From NCBI GenBank assembly GCA_022059125.1, contig JAEUWY010000001.1:372001-436000 (forward strand): a DNA stretch of 64,000 nucleotides, given 5' to 3'. Of the stretch, positions 30,856-41,750 are shown one piece after another. This stretch comes from Corynespora cassiicola (taxonomy: Eukaryota > Ascomycota > Dothideomycetes > Pleosporales > Corynesporascaceae). The position numbers were made by a program, and so were the translations under genes. Below the pieces are notes generated by a model. It was not told the origin of the DNA and made no database searches. It was given only the letters and a program-made list of their open reading frames with translations. Position 1 is the first letter of the stretch, and the number at the start of each line of letters is the position of its first letter.

Positions 30856-32709
30856 ACGTACGTGATAAGCGAAATGGACAGACAAGCGAAATGAACACTT
30901 TTGCCAAGGCCTGCAACCACTACCACTCGCACGCCCTATTTCGATTGAAACTGAGTGCGGTAAGGCCCTACTCTACAGTTCCCTAGCTTTATCTAGTTGT
31001 ATCCGTCTTCTTTACAAGTGCGCGTGTTATGTCCTGTCCTGCCGCAGCGGCTGCAGCGTGTCTTTGTCTGCCGGCGCTTTCCTGATCGCGCCTTGCGCTC
31101 GCCCATCTCCTTCTTTAGTTGTTCATCTACATCAATTTGCGCTACTACTTCGTCTGCCTCTGCCTTTGAGAGGGTTCTTCCTTCCTGAATCCGTTTCCTC
31201 TTTCGGCTTTTTCGTTGTGAGGCTGCCTTATTTGCCTCCTCAACCTCCTGGACTCGGCCCTTGAGCAACGCAGCTGAATGAGCCATCATCTCAGCGCCCT
31301 TTTTAAGCTGATCAAGGGCTTCGATGATAGAAGCAGGCGATGAGCTTCTGTGTCTTCTAACTCTATCCCGGATCAGCGATGATTGAGCCTCAATCTCCTG
31401 CAGAGTGCTTGGTGTTTTGGGTGTCCATTCAGTAGCACCCGGCGCAGGAGGCGTTGGCGTGCGCGGCTTCACCTGAAGCTTTGATAGCACCGCCTCTGGG
31501 TCGTATGGGACGATACCAGCTGCTCGGAAGCTAGCGCGGATGTTTTTCTCAGTAACAGCATCCTTGAAAGCCTGTTTGAAGGCCTCCAGGAAAACCTTTT
31601 TCTCGATATGGCTGATGTGACTGGTTGCCAAGGCTCGGATCTCTTTAGAATACGCTCGCTTCAAGGGCGAAAAGCACCCCACATCAAGTGGTTGGAGGAG
31701 GTGTGACGAGTGTGGAGGCATGCAAAGAGTGATTATGTTGTGATCCTTGCAGAGATCTTGGAACGCAAGCGAGTTGTGGCTCTCGTGACCGTCCAGAATC
31801 AGCAACCTGTGCCTACCTACAGTGCGGTCTTTAGTATGGGCAACAAAGTGCTTCAGCCACTCTACGCCAAGATCGTTTGACGTCCACCCGTTCTCGCTGA
31901 CGCCAATACGCCAATCTTTTGGAACCTCGTCGTACCAGGACTGGTCGTGGTTCTTTGCTTTGAAGATGAAGAAGGGCGGGATCGCCCAGCCCATCGCATT
32001 GATCCCTAGGATCACCGAGATCCACTCACGATCGCCAGGCTGCAGCCCAAGTGGCCGATACCTCCTCTCCGATGCAGTAACCACTACCACGCTTCCTGCT
32101 TGGCCTATAGTAAAACCAGTCTCGTCAAAGTTGTAGACATCGTCGTCGAGGATGCCGTACTTTGCTTTGGTATTCTGAACAAGATCAAACCACGGCCTGA
32201 TCACCTCCGGATCACTACACAAGGCTCTCTGACGAGTCTGCTGCCGAGTCCTTCGCGTTTTGAGCTCTGGTATGCGAGTGACGAGATTGTGAGCCCAACG
32301 GACGCCGACCTTGCCCCCGTCGCGTGCAGCAAGCAGTTGGTTGGCCATATCTCCTAGGTAGTCAAGCGTGACGGCTGATCCTCTAGCATCTAGCTCAAGG
32401 GCCCTCCGAATAACAGCCTCCTGCTCGCACTTTGTAAGCCGAGATGAATTGGGATGGCAATCGCGTCGTGAAGTGATTCCCGCGCGTCTGTTATGAAGAG
32501 TGGAAGGACAGACGTTGTACACGGCAGCAGCGCGTCGCAAGCTCAAAGAGGGATTGGTTTTCAATGTTCGAAGAGCCTTGATGATGTTTTCTTCACGAGT
32601 AGATGATGGCTGTTCCTGGCGTGGTGGCATTGAACATACAGTGGGGTGTTGTAGGTCTTGGCAAAAGTGTTCATTTCGCTTGTCTGTCCATTTCGCTTAT
32701 CACGTACGT
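30856..32709 (-). mobile_element. Fot1/pogo-type DNA transposon 1, complete (1854 bp)
   Basis: Perfect 53-bp terminal inverted repeats begin ACGTACGTGATAAGCG at both ends and finish CACTTTTGCCAAG. Both ends abut TA (30854-30855 and 32710-32711), the target duplication of pogo-class elements. Inside each TIR, AAGCGAAATGGACA and AAGCGAAATGAACA form a direct repeat likely bound by transposase. The single transposase frame (30993-32630) is intact, so the element may be active or recently inserted. A second, diverged copy lies at 51347-53199. Confidence 0.95.
30993..32630 (-). CDS. Fot1/pogo-family DDE_1 transposase (545 aa)
   Basis: Starts MPPRQEQPSSTREENII with an N-terminal helix-turn-helix (LSLRRAAAVYNVCPSTLHNRR). 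A CENP-B-like DNA-binding segment follows (ALELDARGSAVTLDYLGDMA, NLVTRIPELKTRRTRQQ), then the DDE_1 core. Acidic catalytic candidates are in YNFDETGF, LLILDGHESH and LQPLDVGCF. The C-terminus has a basic region and a CX2CX4HX4C zinc knuckle (CSRCGRTGHNTRTC). The length is usual for the family. It cuts and pastes the element carrying it by acting on the TIRs. The frame is uninterrupted. It is very like the transposase at 51475-53121 except in the N-terminal ~52 residues. Confidence 0.95.
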   Translation of the reverse strand: MPPRQEQPSSTREENIIKALRTLKTNPSLSLRRAAAVYNVCPSTLHNRRAGITSRRDCHPNSSRLTKCEQEAVIRRALELDARGSAVTLDYLGDMANQLLAARDGGKVGVRWAHNLVTRIPELKTRRTRQQTRQRALCSDPEVIRPWFDLVQNTKAKYGILDDDVYNFDETGFTIGQAGSVVVVTASERRYRPLGLQPGDREWISVILGINAMGWAIPPFFIFKAKNHDQSWYDEVPKDWRIGVSENGWTSNDLGVEWLKHFVAHTKDRTVGRHRLLILDGHESHNSLAFQDLCKDHNIITLCMPPHSSHLLQPLDVGCFSPLKRAYSKEIRALATSHISHIEKKVFLEAFKQAFKDAVTEKNIRASFRAAGIVPYDPEAVLSKLQVKPRTPTPPAPGATEWTPKTPSTLQEIEAQSSLIRDRVRRHRSSSPASIIEALDQLKKGAEMMAHSAALLKGRVQEVEEANKAASQRKSRKRKRIQEGRTLSKAEADEVVAQIDVDEQLKKEMGERKARSGKRRQTKTRCSRCGRTGHNTRTCKEDGYN

Positions 32710-32711
32710 TA

Positions 32712-33189
32712 ATGGTTTCAAGAATAGACAAGCAGGTGTGCCTCAAAGAAATTGTTTCTCAGATGGGCAAAATCGCGGCTCCTGTTCCTGAAGAAAAGCA
32801 CGCCTCAGAACGGACGTATGAACAATCTGCTTATTGCCGACTGACCAATCTGGAGTCAGTTTGCAGATCTTGCTACTGATTTGGGAATCCATGATGTGGG
32901 GCTGTGCTGCATCATCCCGGAGCTACCCCGGAGCTATTTCGACAGAGTAGAGGTTCACCGCGGACTTCTCGGCCACTTCATTCGCCGCTTTTGCGCCTTT
33001 GCGTGATAGTTTGGACTCGCATATAATACGCAGCAGTCCTACACTAGATATGGCCAAGAACTACCAAGACCCAGCGTAGAATCATCGCTCGCACCTATGG
33101 AACTTTCGAAGCAAAGGTACTTGTAGCAAAGTAGCACTCGTAGTCTACCACGGTTAACATCCGCTAGCGATAGCGTCGACCCAAATCAT
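32712..33189. other. Region between transposon 1 and the JmjC-like locus
   Basis: No supported gene by itself. A 5' exon of the neighbouring locus may lie near 33075-33108 (reads RRIIARTYGTFEAK before a GTACTT donor-like site). A ~50-bp block at 32947-32996 resembles 21497-21546. Confidence 0.35.
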
Positions 33190-35731
33190 GGAAAATTACA
33201 AACATTCCGCAATACCCTTCGCTCCATCGGTCACGATGACGACAAGTTCGAGGCGTGTGTGGCGATGAGGAACGAGCTCCTTGACCAACACACCGGACTC
33301 AAGTGGCTTTTTGCATCCATGGACGAAGTTATGAGTGCAGAGTGCCAGAAATACAAGCAGCAACGGAGCGGCTGGTCAGCTAAGTCAAAAACTGGAGACG
33401 CAGAAGCAAAACAATGGGAACGTTTTATTGGAGTAGCCCATGTTGGCACAGATACAAGGGAAAGATGTTTCCATCCTCTCAAGAAGGTGAGCGGTGTTTG
33501 GGGCAAAGAAAAGGTGCTGCATTACAGATGGGCTTTTGCTGGCGAAAAGTACTGCAAGTTACTCGGTACAGCAGCGACGAGAAACCCCGACTGGGACGAA
33601 GCTCGTATCAAGTTGAACCAGCTCATCGTCAGAAGGATCAAAATGCTCGGGGGCCGCCGTCCGAAGATGTCTGTGAGCCCTGTCAGCCAGATTGATCTTG
33701 AAGACCTGAAGAAATGGCAGGACAAGAATGCTTGCATACGAAACTGTAGCCATCTCAGACATTCCCGAGGGCTATGCTATTGACTGCCATGGGCTCATCG
33801 CCACTGTTCAGTCTCAACCAGTGGTTCTAGAGAACCAAAGCGAACTACTTGGCCTACTCACGTCCCTACTTTCCGTTCTTACGGTGGCTTCACCTAGCCA
33901 AAGTCCCAATGGAACAGCTTCCACTTCGCCGCTTTCCTCCCCGCCGCCGTCTTCTCGGGACGTAACACCGCTCAATGGTGATGCGACACCTCCCAGCGTG
34001 CCTGAATTGCGCGAGTCTACCCCATCACCAATTGGTTCTCGAGATGTGCACACGGCTGAACGTCGCGAAGCGCTACGAAAATCAAATCGGCTTCGCTCGT
34101 TTCCTGCCTCCTACCGAGAAACTGCTCTGACGCGAGAGATCAAGCCGACCGCGCAAAAGCCCTCCCCAAGATTCCAAAACCTCGTTCAAAATCCAAGGCC
34201 ATGGGATAGCAATACCTGCTCCTGTACTACTACAGTGTCTTCCGAGTATTTGTCTGCGATAGAGCGCAACCAGCAGGCGAGCCTTGCCGACATCAAGGTC
34301 GCTACAAAGTATGCAACACAATGCTCTCAACTCTGCAAAAAGCACCTCGAGAAGTACGCTAGCTGGGCAGCAGCAGGCATGTTATCGTTCAAGTCTTCGA
34401 GTGAACTTCGGCCTACTGATTTTAGGAAGCGCTCGGTGTGCGATGCTGACGACCAATCGGCGAAGCGACGTCGGCTCTCGCTTCCCGAGTTGAGCCAGGT
34501 GTATGGCCAAACGCCTACGAAGACGCCCGTCCAGGATGGCTTGGATGCTTCTCCTAGCAGAATATCATTGGAACTACCAGGTGACAAACGGCCAGTGCAT
34601 GACAAAGTAGGCGATGCTGCCTTTCGTGAAAAGGTCCTGGCCGAACTCAGCCGCAAGATCACACGTCGATCTCCGACAACCTGGGGGGAGCGGAATGAGC
34701 AAATGATGCACACTCTGCTCAGTCGAGCCAGTCAACCAGTAACTGCTGGAGCCGATAGTGAAATGGAGGCCTACTTCCTTATGGGCGAAGAAGCGGAGGC
34801 ACGACTTCAGCCTAGCTTCGTTCTTAACGGGCTAATTATCGCCAAGAATTAGCAGCAATTCAAATGGGAACAAGGCAAGGGCCGCCCTATCGATCAACTT
34901 TTCCGGCGCATGGGGAACCTCAACCGCACGGTGTCCGTGCAGAAGTCGTCGCTTAGGTTGCAGAGAGAGTCATATATTGGAATGCAGCTCAGCCACGTTC
35001 AAAACGCATTCTCAAGGAACGGAGTCGGCGAAGACCCACTCAACGTTCTTGATCTGCGCAGCCCGCTCCCGCGCTCCATACTGCTAGGCTTTCTCAACGG
35101 CGAAGACTGCCAGCTTCTTGGTCGGATACGCGACGAAGTATTGGGGGGTACGTCTGGAGAAAGGTGCACTGCCTCGGTCGCAGAATGGAATCAATGGAAG
35201 GACGTTGAAGATTGGGTTCTCCTTGCCCAAGGTGGGGCGCAGACGCTGCTGCACGAAGACAGCTGCGGAAAAGCCACATGGCTGACTGTGCAACAAGGTC
35301 AGGTCGGCTTCGGATGGGTCTCCTGCCCGACCAAAGATGAGAGACAGGCTTGGAGCACGAACCCGGCCGATTTCACAGGGGGAAGGCTGAGATACGTCAT
35401 CCTCAGCCCGGGCCAGACCGTCTACTTCGAAGCTGGCACGATCCATTTCGTATTCCGGCTCGCTGAGCACCCGACGCTGATGCTCGGCGGGCACGTCCTG
35501 CGGTGGTCGCGCGTGGACTCGTGGATGGAGATCGTTGTTAACCAGCTACGGTTTCCTAACACTACAAACAAAGACCTGCTGCCACACGCAAGGGTCTATG
35601 CAGAGACTATCGAGAGACTCATAGCAGAACAGAAGAATCTCGGTAGGCTAGACGAGCTTGGCGGAGAGGAAGCCCTTGTAAGGTTTTCCGGCTTCAAAGA
35701 GGTCAGTCAACAGGGCATTCTCTTCTATTGA
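33190..35731 (+). pseudogene. JmjC-like domain gene, disrupted by a frameshift and an in-frame stop
   Basis: Frame 1 (33190-33735) encodes TFRNTLRSIGHDDDKFEAC, ELLDQHTGLKWLFASMD and DLEDLKKWQDKN. Coding sense moves to frame 2 (MLAYETVAISDIPEGYAI...) at about 33730, consistent with one extra A in GACAAGAATGCT. Frame 2 runs to a TAG at 34850-34852. The same frame then continues without another stop through FKWEQGKGRPIDQLFRRMG to 35731. The last part is JmjC-like: LLHEDSCGKATW (H-x-D metal motif), RYVILSPGQTVYF and GTIHFVF (distal His), then GGHVLRW. JmjC enzymes are Fe(II)/2-oxoglutarate oxygenases, often histone demethylases. A 36-nt intron could remove the stop but would be unusually short. 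JmjC call ~0.75, pseudogene call less certain. Confidence 0.6.
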
Positions 35732-36818
35732 CAAAGTTAACATTCAGGCAGGAATTTGAGCAAGAAATGTCAATACTTTTGGAACCAGACATGTCAATGG
35801 ATTAGATGGGGTTCAAAGTTTTCCTTTCGTTCTGAACCAGCTCGGCGCTTTCTAGTTTCATCGCGGGCCGATATCTATCTATTCCTTCCGAAAAGTTCGC
35901 CTTGTTCGAAGAGAAGCAATAATACTGCTTGTGCAGATCCTACCCGCAATGTTATAGCGGCACCCTAAGAAGAGCCGTGAATATTTGCATCCTCAGGACA
36001 CTTGAGATGGCACGGAGCTGCCGAAGGACTTGTGAAAGCGATATCCACCACACTTTGCTTTTATCCAATTCAATTCAGAGCTTCTTTTGAATATTATAAT
36101 TATATTCTGTTTTGCCTCTTCACTATCCGAAAACATAAAATACTCGTTGAAATACCGTGACCTTGTAAATGTTGGCGCAGCTCAGAGCTATCTTAGAGTG
36201 TGGAACTTACATGTTTTTGAAGCTTTCTTCTTAGCTGAGTCTCCAAGCAGCGCCGAAGCAAACAGTTTCACGTCATAAAGAATGTGAACCTGGAATGTGG
36301 ATTTTTGTGATAGCAAGGATTCAAACTTGTTTTGGTGAGAGGAGCAAGGCATTCCCTTTTGCGACTCGCGCCCATGCTGGCGATATTCACAAAGCGCTGC
36401 CACTTCTTTGTATCGGTGTCTGGGTCTCTCTTGTTCGACCATCCGCGTTTTGCCTTCTTTTATCGAACGCTTGCACCTCCGGTGGGCTAGGGCTGGGTTC
36501 GGCATGGTTACGACTGTAATCACATTAGTCCAGCAATGGAGCGGCTCAGACGGTTGTGCCTTTGGCCTGAGGAAGCCATGTGGAGCTGCGGGTCGTTCAC
36601 TGCATACCAAGTTGCCCGACAACAGCCCTGTTGTGGGAGATCCAAAGCTTACGACGCGGCCGATTGCGAAAGTCGGCCCGTTAAACGAGCAGGTCCAAGG
36701 TTGAACAGGTGGATGTGGCTTGGCGAACCTCGATTTATTTTTGGCCCGCATTTCATAGTCATATGTGGGTGGTTATTCTGTTTTTAGAAAAGCTACGAAT
36801 AGGTACATTCTCCTGACT
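35732..36818. other. Gene-poor region
   Basis: No gene supported. Several overlapping short frames on both strands at 36190-36790 have no recognisable domain. Confidence 0.4.
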
Positions 36819-37115
36819 CTACCATTTCGTATGGCCTCCCTGTGCCTCCAGCACAGCTTGGCAACGCTCGTTCATGCTGCCGATGTATCGAGCAATGTCA
36901 GAAAAGTCCAACAGTATCCACTCCTTTTCAATAGCTTGCCGCAGCTCTACGATTGTGCGTGGCGACTTCTTCGCCACACGCTGTTTCAGCAGCCGCCATA
37001 TGTTTTCGATGGGGTTGAGATCAGGCGAGCTGGCAGGCCAGTTCATCTTTTCTATGCGATTAACGTGTTTCACAAGCGAGCTGATAGCCTCACCATATCT
37101 GGCGCAGTAAATCCG
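36819..37115 (-). pseudogene. Tc1/mariner-type transposase, C-terminal fragment
   Basis: The minus strand encodes NWPASSPDLNPIENIWRLLK, the hallmark C-terminal motif of Tc1/mariner (DDE_3) transposases, including the third acidic residue region. ELRQAIEKEW and a C-terminal stop at 36819 follow. Upstream, APDMVRLSARL is in another frame, and nothing recognisable lies before it. It is a 5'-truncated, frameshifted relic. Confidence 0.8.
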
Positions 37116-37157
37116 CTGTCAAACCACAACTTACAAAGTAATGAGAAAATCACATGA

Positions 37158-37490
37158 CTATACGGTTCTTCGGCGCCTCGGACACGTACGAGCATTATGT
37201 TCAAGCGATTCACACATACTGCACTTGCGTGGAGCGCGCATCTGAGTCCTCGCAGGTATCGCGCGCACTTGAGCTAAATGCGCTTCGTTCTGGATCTGCG
37301 CTTGCAATTCACCCTCACGTGTTTTATCCTGACTATCCCGGATAGTGAAGACACTGCCCTGTGCGATGGTATTACGACGCTGCGCTCGCTTCCGTTTCTG
37401 TCGCGCATTTTCCACCCGAAGTGCGTCCACTTCAACCTGAAGAATTGCCTTCTCATGCACGACCTTCTCATAGCCCTTCAAGAGCTGTTT
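37158..37490 (-). pseudogene. Pogo/Fot1-type transposase, C-terminal zinc-knuckle fragment
   Basis: The minus strand reads QLLKGYEKVVHEKAILQVEV, then a basic coiled stretch (ARQKRKRAQRRN), then CSMCESLEHNARTC, a CX2CX4HX4C knuckle. This order (helix, basic region, knuckle) matches the C-terminal end of fungal DDE_1 transposases. It is not derived from the two intact elements in this window, whose tails differ. No catalytic core is present upstream. Confidence 0.65.
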
Positions 37491-38049
37491 TTGCCCTTAT
37501 CCTCATCTTGGTGCAACGAGCCATTTCCATCTTCCAATTTTCTTGTATCGTTCTCCAAGTAATATTTCTCTCCTTTATCCTTTAATCGGTGGTCATGTAA
37601 GCGCTTCTTCCTTCGACGTAGAGCTGCGTCGGCCTTCGTCTTCAACCAAAGAAGCTGCTCCTCGTCCTGAACATCTGCAAATTTCTCATCATCTCTTCGC
37701 ATTTTTTTCAACGCCTTCGATAGAGAGTCCCTTCTTTTACGTAGGGTAGCGACTTTGGAGTCTTGTTGGAGTCTTGTTGGATCGCGCGAGCATCGTCTGG
37801 ACTGAGCCTAGTTGGTGCGAGTGGGTCGCACGTCAGAGCACGAGCTGTTGGCAAAGGTCGCCTCAAGAACATTTATACTGAATTGAATCTCTCATTCCCT
37901 GAGAATCGAGCGGAATTGAAACAAACTAGCGCATTGGGCTGGATATGATCGTACTGAGTCTCAACGTAGAAGTTTTTTCTTGCTTCATTATGAGCCCAAG
38001 TTTCTCTTGCATGTGATTCCATTTCATAATCAAATAGTGACCTTTCGTG
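37491..38049. other. Transposon debris and unassigned sequence
   Basis: A lysine-rich minus-strand frame (37478-37711; KADAALRRRKKRLHDHRLKD) of unknown origin precedes the zinc-knuckle fragment. Otherwise nothing is recognisable. Confidence 0.35.
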
Positions 38050-39331
38050 TCATTCTATCAAATTCTTCCTTGCCTTATTCCTATAAGAATAGACTGGCGA
38101 GTTGGTTGTGGAACCGAAAACCTTTCGAAGTGCAAGGATTAGGAAGACCCGGTACATCGGCATGCAGGCACACATTATGCCCACATTAAGTTCCACAGTT
38201 GACCAATAGGTTGTATCTACCTGGTCCCAGGTTGGATTCTGCGAATTGGCAAAATCGATGAGTGAGTGTAATCGAATAATTGACACAATAGTCACACTGC
38301 AACACTTTGTCAGATGGAAACACTAACCTTTTCAAAGGAAAAACCTACAACGTTCCGACAGTAAACATTAAGCCCAGAGCAATTTTCTTTTTAAGTTCCA
38401 TTTGGAGGTGGATAACTTGGGAAAGGGGTATAGCCAGCATCCAGAAGTCAACGGCAATACTAACACCACCGTTTGCCCATACTAAAGCATTATTGTTAAT
38501 GCATTTACTGTTGGTCTTAGGTCCATCCCAGTTTTCCCAAGAGTACGAGATTGGCCGGCATACAAAAACGCCAGCCAAGGAGAATGCTAGCCCGAAAAGA
38601 ATGTTGAAAAGAATGGTAGCCCAAATAATCTTTGTAATGTTACAACCAATGAATATTCTTTTGTAAAAGAAAAGGAAAGAGAGCTTAACAAATGTTAAAG
38701 AGAGGAAGTAAAAGATTTCAATCAAGTAGAAGAATCGCGCGAATTCCGTGATTGATAAGAAGCTTAACGTCCATATATCCCTCCCGAGTCCAGCTGGTAT
38801 GGAACCCAGAAAAACGAGCATCACTGTACTGAGGCCAAGACACATGGCTATAATCAAGCAAGCATCGTCTATACCGAAACCATGACCAAGTCCAGCAAAC
38901 TTTCCAATGACACGTGAGAGAACGCTTATCTTGGAAGGAACCAGAAGAGAAATGACGAGAGTTTTTAAGCCACCACTGTTGTTGCGCAGGGGTAGTTTGC
39001 AGAGAGAAGATGTGATGTTCTTTGTTCCCAGAGCCTCCTTAAGGGTACATGATTGTAGAACACATTTTTCTGCTCTGGTCTGCAATGCTACGTCCTTGCA
39101 GGCACACTCGAAGTCTGTTACTTCACATTGAGATTTGGTAGAGGCGGCCAAAATGCAGGAGAGCTAGAACACGATGTTAGTGGTCGAAGGGTCGAATCGG
39201 GATGCTACACATACCGCGCAAGGAGGAAGAGCTTTCAATGGCGAGGTTGATTTCACGCAATAAGCAGAAATTGACAGCGTGGGGAAATGAATGATTAAAA
39301 AAACAACAACCGCTTTCATGATGTTAACCAT
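38050..39331 (-). CDS. CFEM-domain G-protein-coupled receptor, PTH11-like (392 aa, 3 exons)
   Basis: Exons 39331-39215, 39163-38349 and 38296-38050 are joined by GT-AG introns of 51 and 52 nt; the sum is 1179 nt. Exon 1 gives a signal peptide (MVNIMKAVVVFLIIHFPTLS). The first splice completes a CFEM domain with regularly spaced cysteines: ALPPCALSCI, CEVTDFECACKD, KCVLQSC. Multiple hydrophobic helices follow (for example DACLIIAMCLGLSTVMLVF, ILFNILFGLAFSLAGVFVC and IALGLMFTVGTFVTIVSIIR). The C-terminus ends soon after the last helix. CFEM-GPCRs sit in the plasma membrane and sense surface or host cues in filamentous ascomycetes. Both splices repair the reading frame precisely, which supports the model. 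Confidence 0.87.
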
Positions 39332-40512
39332 ATTAGGATGACAAATTTCGAGTAAATAAACTATACAACAGCTCCAAAAGAATATTTATAAATCTCTGGA
39401 AATGCGTCCCCAACTTAAAAGTGGCGCAAGCGAAGACTTAAGTAACCCCGGATATGAGCGCTAAACACGGGAAGTCAACATGCTGTTCCTGTGCACCAGG
39501 CTTGCGAGAAAGGAAACGATAGCGATTAACTTCATTTTAGGTTTTCAAACTCCTTGCAGCTCTAACGATGCTTGAATACAGTTGAGACTATTGTTTCTAT
39601 TCTGAATCTGGGGTGATGGATAGCTTGCTGTAGTCTCAGTGTAATGACAGAATATTGAACTTTGGTTATATCGTTCCGCAATATCCAAAATAATCTATCA
39701 ATTAGCTGCAGAAGCTAAATTTCCTGTTGGATGAAGGTGGGCGTAGACTTATAAACAATTCGAAGTAAGTTTGCACTAAAGCCCTTCTGGACCATTCGAA
39801 ATCTCTGACGCTAGTGATAGTTTCAATCTCAAACGTATGAACTTCAAGTCCTTTGTCGCACCTCTAAGCTTATTATAGTCTTGATATCGATATTAGGACG
39901 CGTATATCTACTGTAGTTTCTCTGTACGTGGAGATATTACGGCTAATCTTCGGTTGATTCTAATTTCAAGATATCGGTAGTTTTCAAAAGTCTGTACAAT
40001 GGATGTCCACCAAGCATCGCAAACTTGGCACTTACGTCAGCCACCATCAAATGAAGCTTTTGCAGCTCATACGGGGCATGTTGCTCTTCTGTTTCTCGTG
40101 ATCATCATGAAGCTATGCCCTCGCTACCTTATCGCCGTCCCGTATCTTTGCAGTAATCAGTGATGGGGGGAAGACTTGATGCCGACGTCGTACAGGACGT
40201 CAGTGTGGCCCTTGCCAAAGGAACCTCTAAAGTATATGTGTGGGGAAAAAGAATGAGGGCTGAGTTGATTGCTATAGATAACTACCGCTCTGTACTTATA
40301 TCCTCCATCGACTAGGGTCTGTCTGAAGTGCGTGGGATGGTAGGCTTCATATACCAAAAGCAAACATACCACAACGATGCTAGTCACGTGAAGGTCAACA
40401 TGTAACAAGCTTGAATGGGACACGCAAGCGCCCAAGCGTCCCAGCAAGAATCGTGTTCAAGGACAGTGAGGATATGAACAAGTTTTTCTACTGGCTAAGA
40501 AAGTGAAAAGAT
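39332..40512. other. AT-rich intergenic region
   Basis: No supported gene; stops are frequent in all frames. It includes the promoter sides of the CFEM receptor and of the unknown gene at 40513. Confidence 0.45.
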
Positions 40513-41058
40513 ATGGCAAATGTCACCCTTGAGACGGCCCCCTTTCCTACAGCGACCGAATACAACGAGTTCGTTGGTTGGATGTCCCCCAAGTCGGACT
40601 CGGTCCGCCATCCTTGCGACCACGTACGCCATCCGTGGAACAAGATCAACCCTATCCATTGCCCCGTGTGTACCGTGGAGATGCATATCAATTTGGTGGA
40701 GCTAATATTTTCGAGGATGCAAGAGGCTCAAGGATCAAAGAAGCTGCAGGATCAGTTGCTAGCGGGATGGCGATTCGCCAAGTCCGCACTGGCTAACCAT
40801 CTCATCAACGTGGAGAAGCTGGCTGAAAAGGAAAAAGAGTGGGAGACAACAAATGCGGATAATAATACCAAAGATGATTATTCTCATGCTCGTGCTCTGA
40901 CTGTTGCCGGCAAAGCTTCCGACAGACACCTTGCTGAGCTCCACGTCACGTCAACTGAACTAGTTCCCAAGAAGGTCGATACGTCCCAGAGCGACATTAG
41001 AGTGTCATTTGCTAGCAATCTGGCCATGCCATCAGCAGAGACAAGCCGCCCATCGTAG
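40513..41058 (+). CDS. Protein of unknown function (181 aa), possibly longer and interrupted
   Basis: Frame from ATG at 40513 (MANVTLETAPFPTATEYNEF). It contains IHCPVCTVEM (a CxxC) and a helical, charged middle (NHLINVEKLAEKEKEWE); family not recognised. After the TAG at 41056 the same frame continues (RNSQAYVPGRYAPSKDG), then a TGA, then DSLYTSINQCQLFLI to 41340. The tail may therefore have belonged to the gene, with two nonsense changes. Alternatively a GTAGCT...GCAG intron (~45 nt) removes the first stop and the protein ends soon after. Which is right cannot be decided from one sequence. Confidence 0.45.
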   Translation: MANVTLETAPFPTATEYNEFVGWMSPKSDSVRHPCDHVRHPWNKINPIHCPVCTVEMHINLVELIFSRMQEAQGSKKLQDQLLAGWRFAKSALANHLINVEKLAEKEKEWETTNADNNTKDDYSHARALTVAGKASDRHLAELHVTSTELVPKKVDTSQSDIRVSFASNLAMPSAETSRPS

Positions 41059-41340
41059 CTTTACTGCCGCAATAGTCAGGCATACGTCCCTGGCAGATAT
41101 GCGCCATCAAAGGATGGGTGACATGATAGCTCACTCATGGACTCGCTATACACCTCCATCAATCAGTGTCAATTGTTCTTGATAGATACCCCGAGCGACG
41201 TGCCGATTTCCGGGACACACCAAATGAAGTCTTTGGGCTTAGTCGCTGATTACAAGTACCAGGACAGATTGCTGGCACATCTTCGAGATCTAGGCCGTCA
41301 ATGCAACAAAAATAAAAAAAGAGTTGCTCTGCACAAATAG

Positions 41341-41750
41341 AGGACATGGGATGATCAACAATAGATTTTAATGAAGTAGTCATTACGGAATGAGAGTTGG
41401 ATGAAATGCAAAGATGGGGAATGATGATGAAATTGGGATGAGGCCGGGCCGGCCCGAGGGGTTTCAGATGGGGTCCCTGCGGCACGTGACTCGGCCATCC
41501 CACCTTCCCAGGAACACCACGCTCCATGGACGTCTACCTGCATGCTTACCTTGGTACATGTCCGTCAGCCACCGCAAACGACCCAAACAGCGCATTTCCG
41601 TGATTACATGCATGTAGCGGCTGATCTCAGCCGATCTTTGATGGCGATAGGATGGACTAAGGCGACCCCTCTTCACAGCATGCTGCCATCTTCCCCCATT
41701 CGGGCAGGTTTACGCCCAGCTTATCATCAACAGGTCCCGCGCAATGTATA
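41341..41750. other. Upstream region of the monooxygenase gene
   Basis: No independent gene seen. It may hold a missing 5' exon of the FAD monooxygenase, whose frame lacks an ATG. Confidence 0.4.

Noticed and set aside
36188..36751. 187-codon minus-strand frame
   Set aside because: Begins without a convincing start, overlaps several equally long frames on both strands, no domain.
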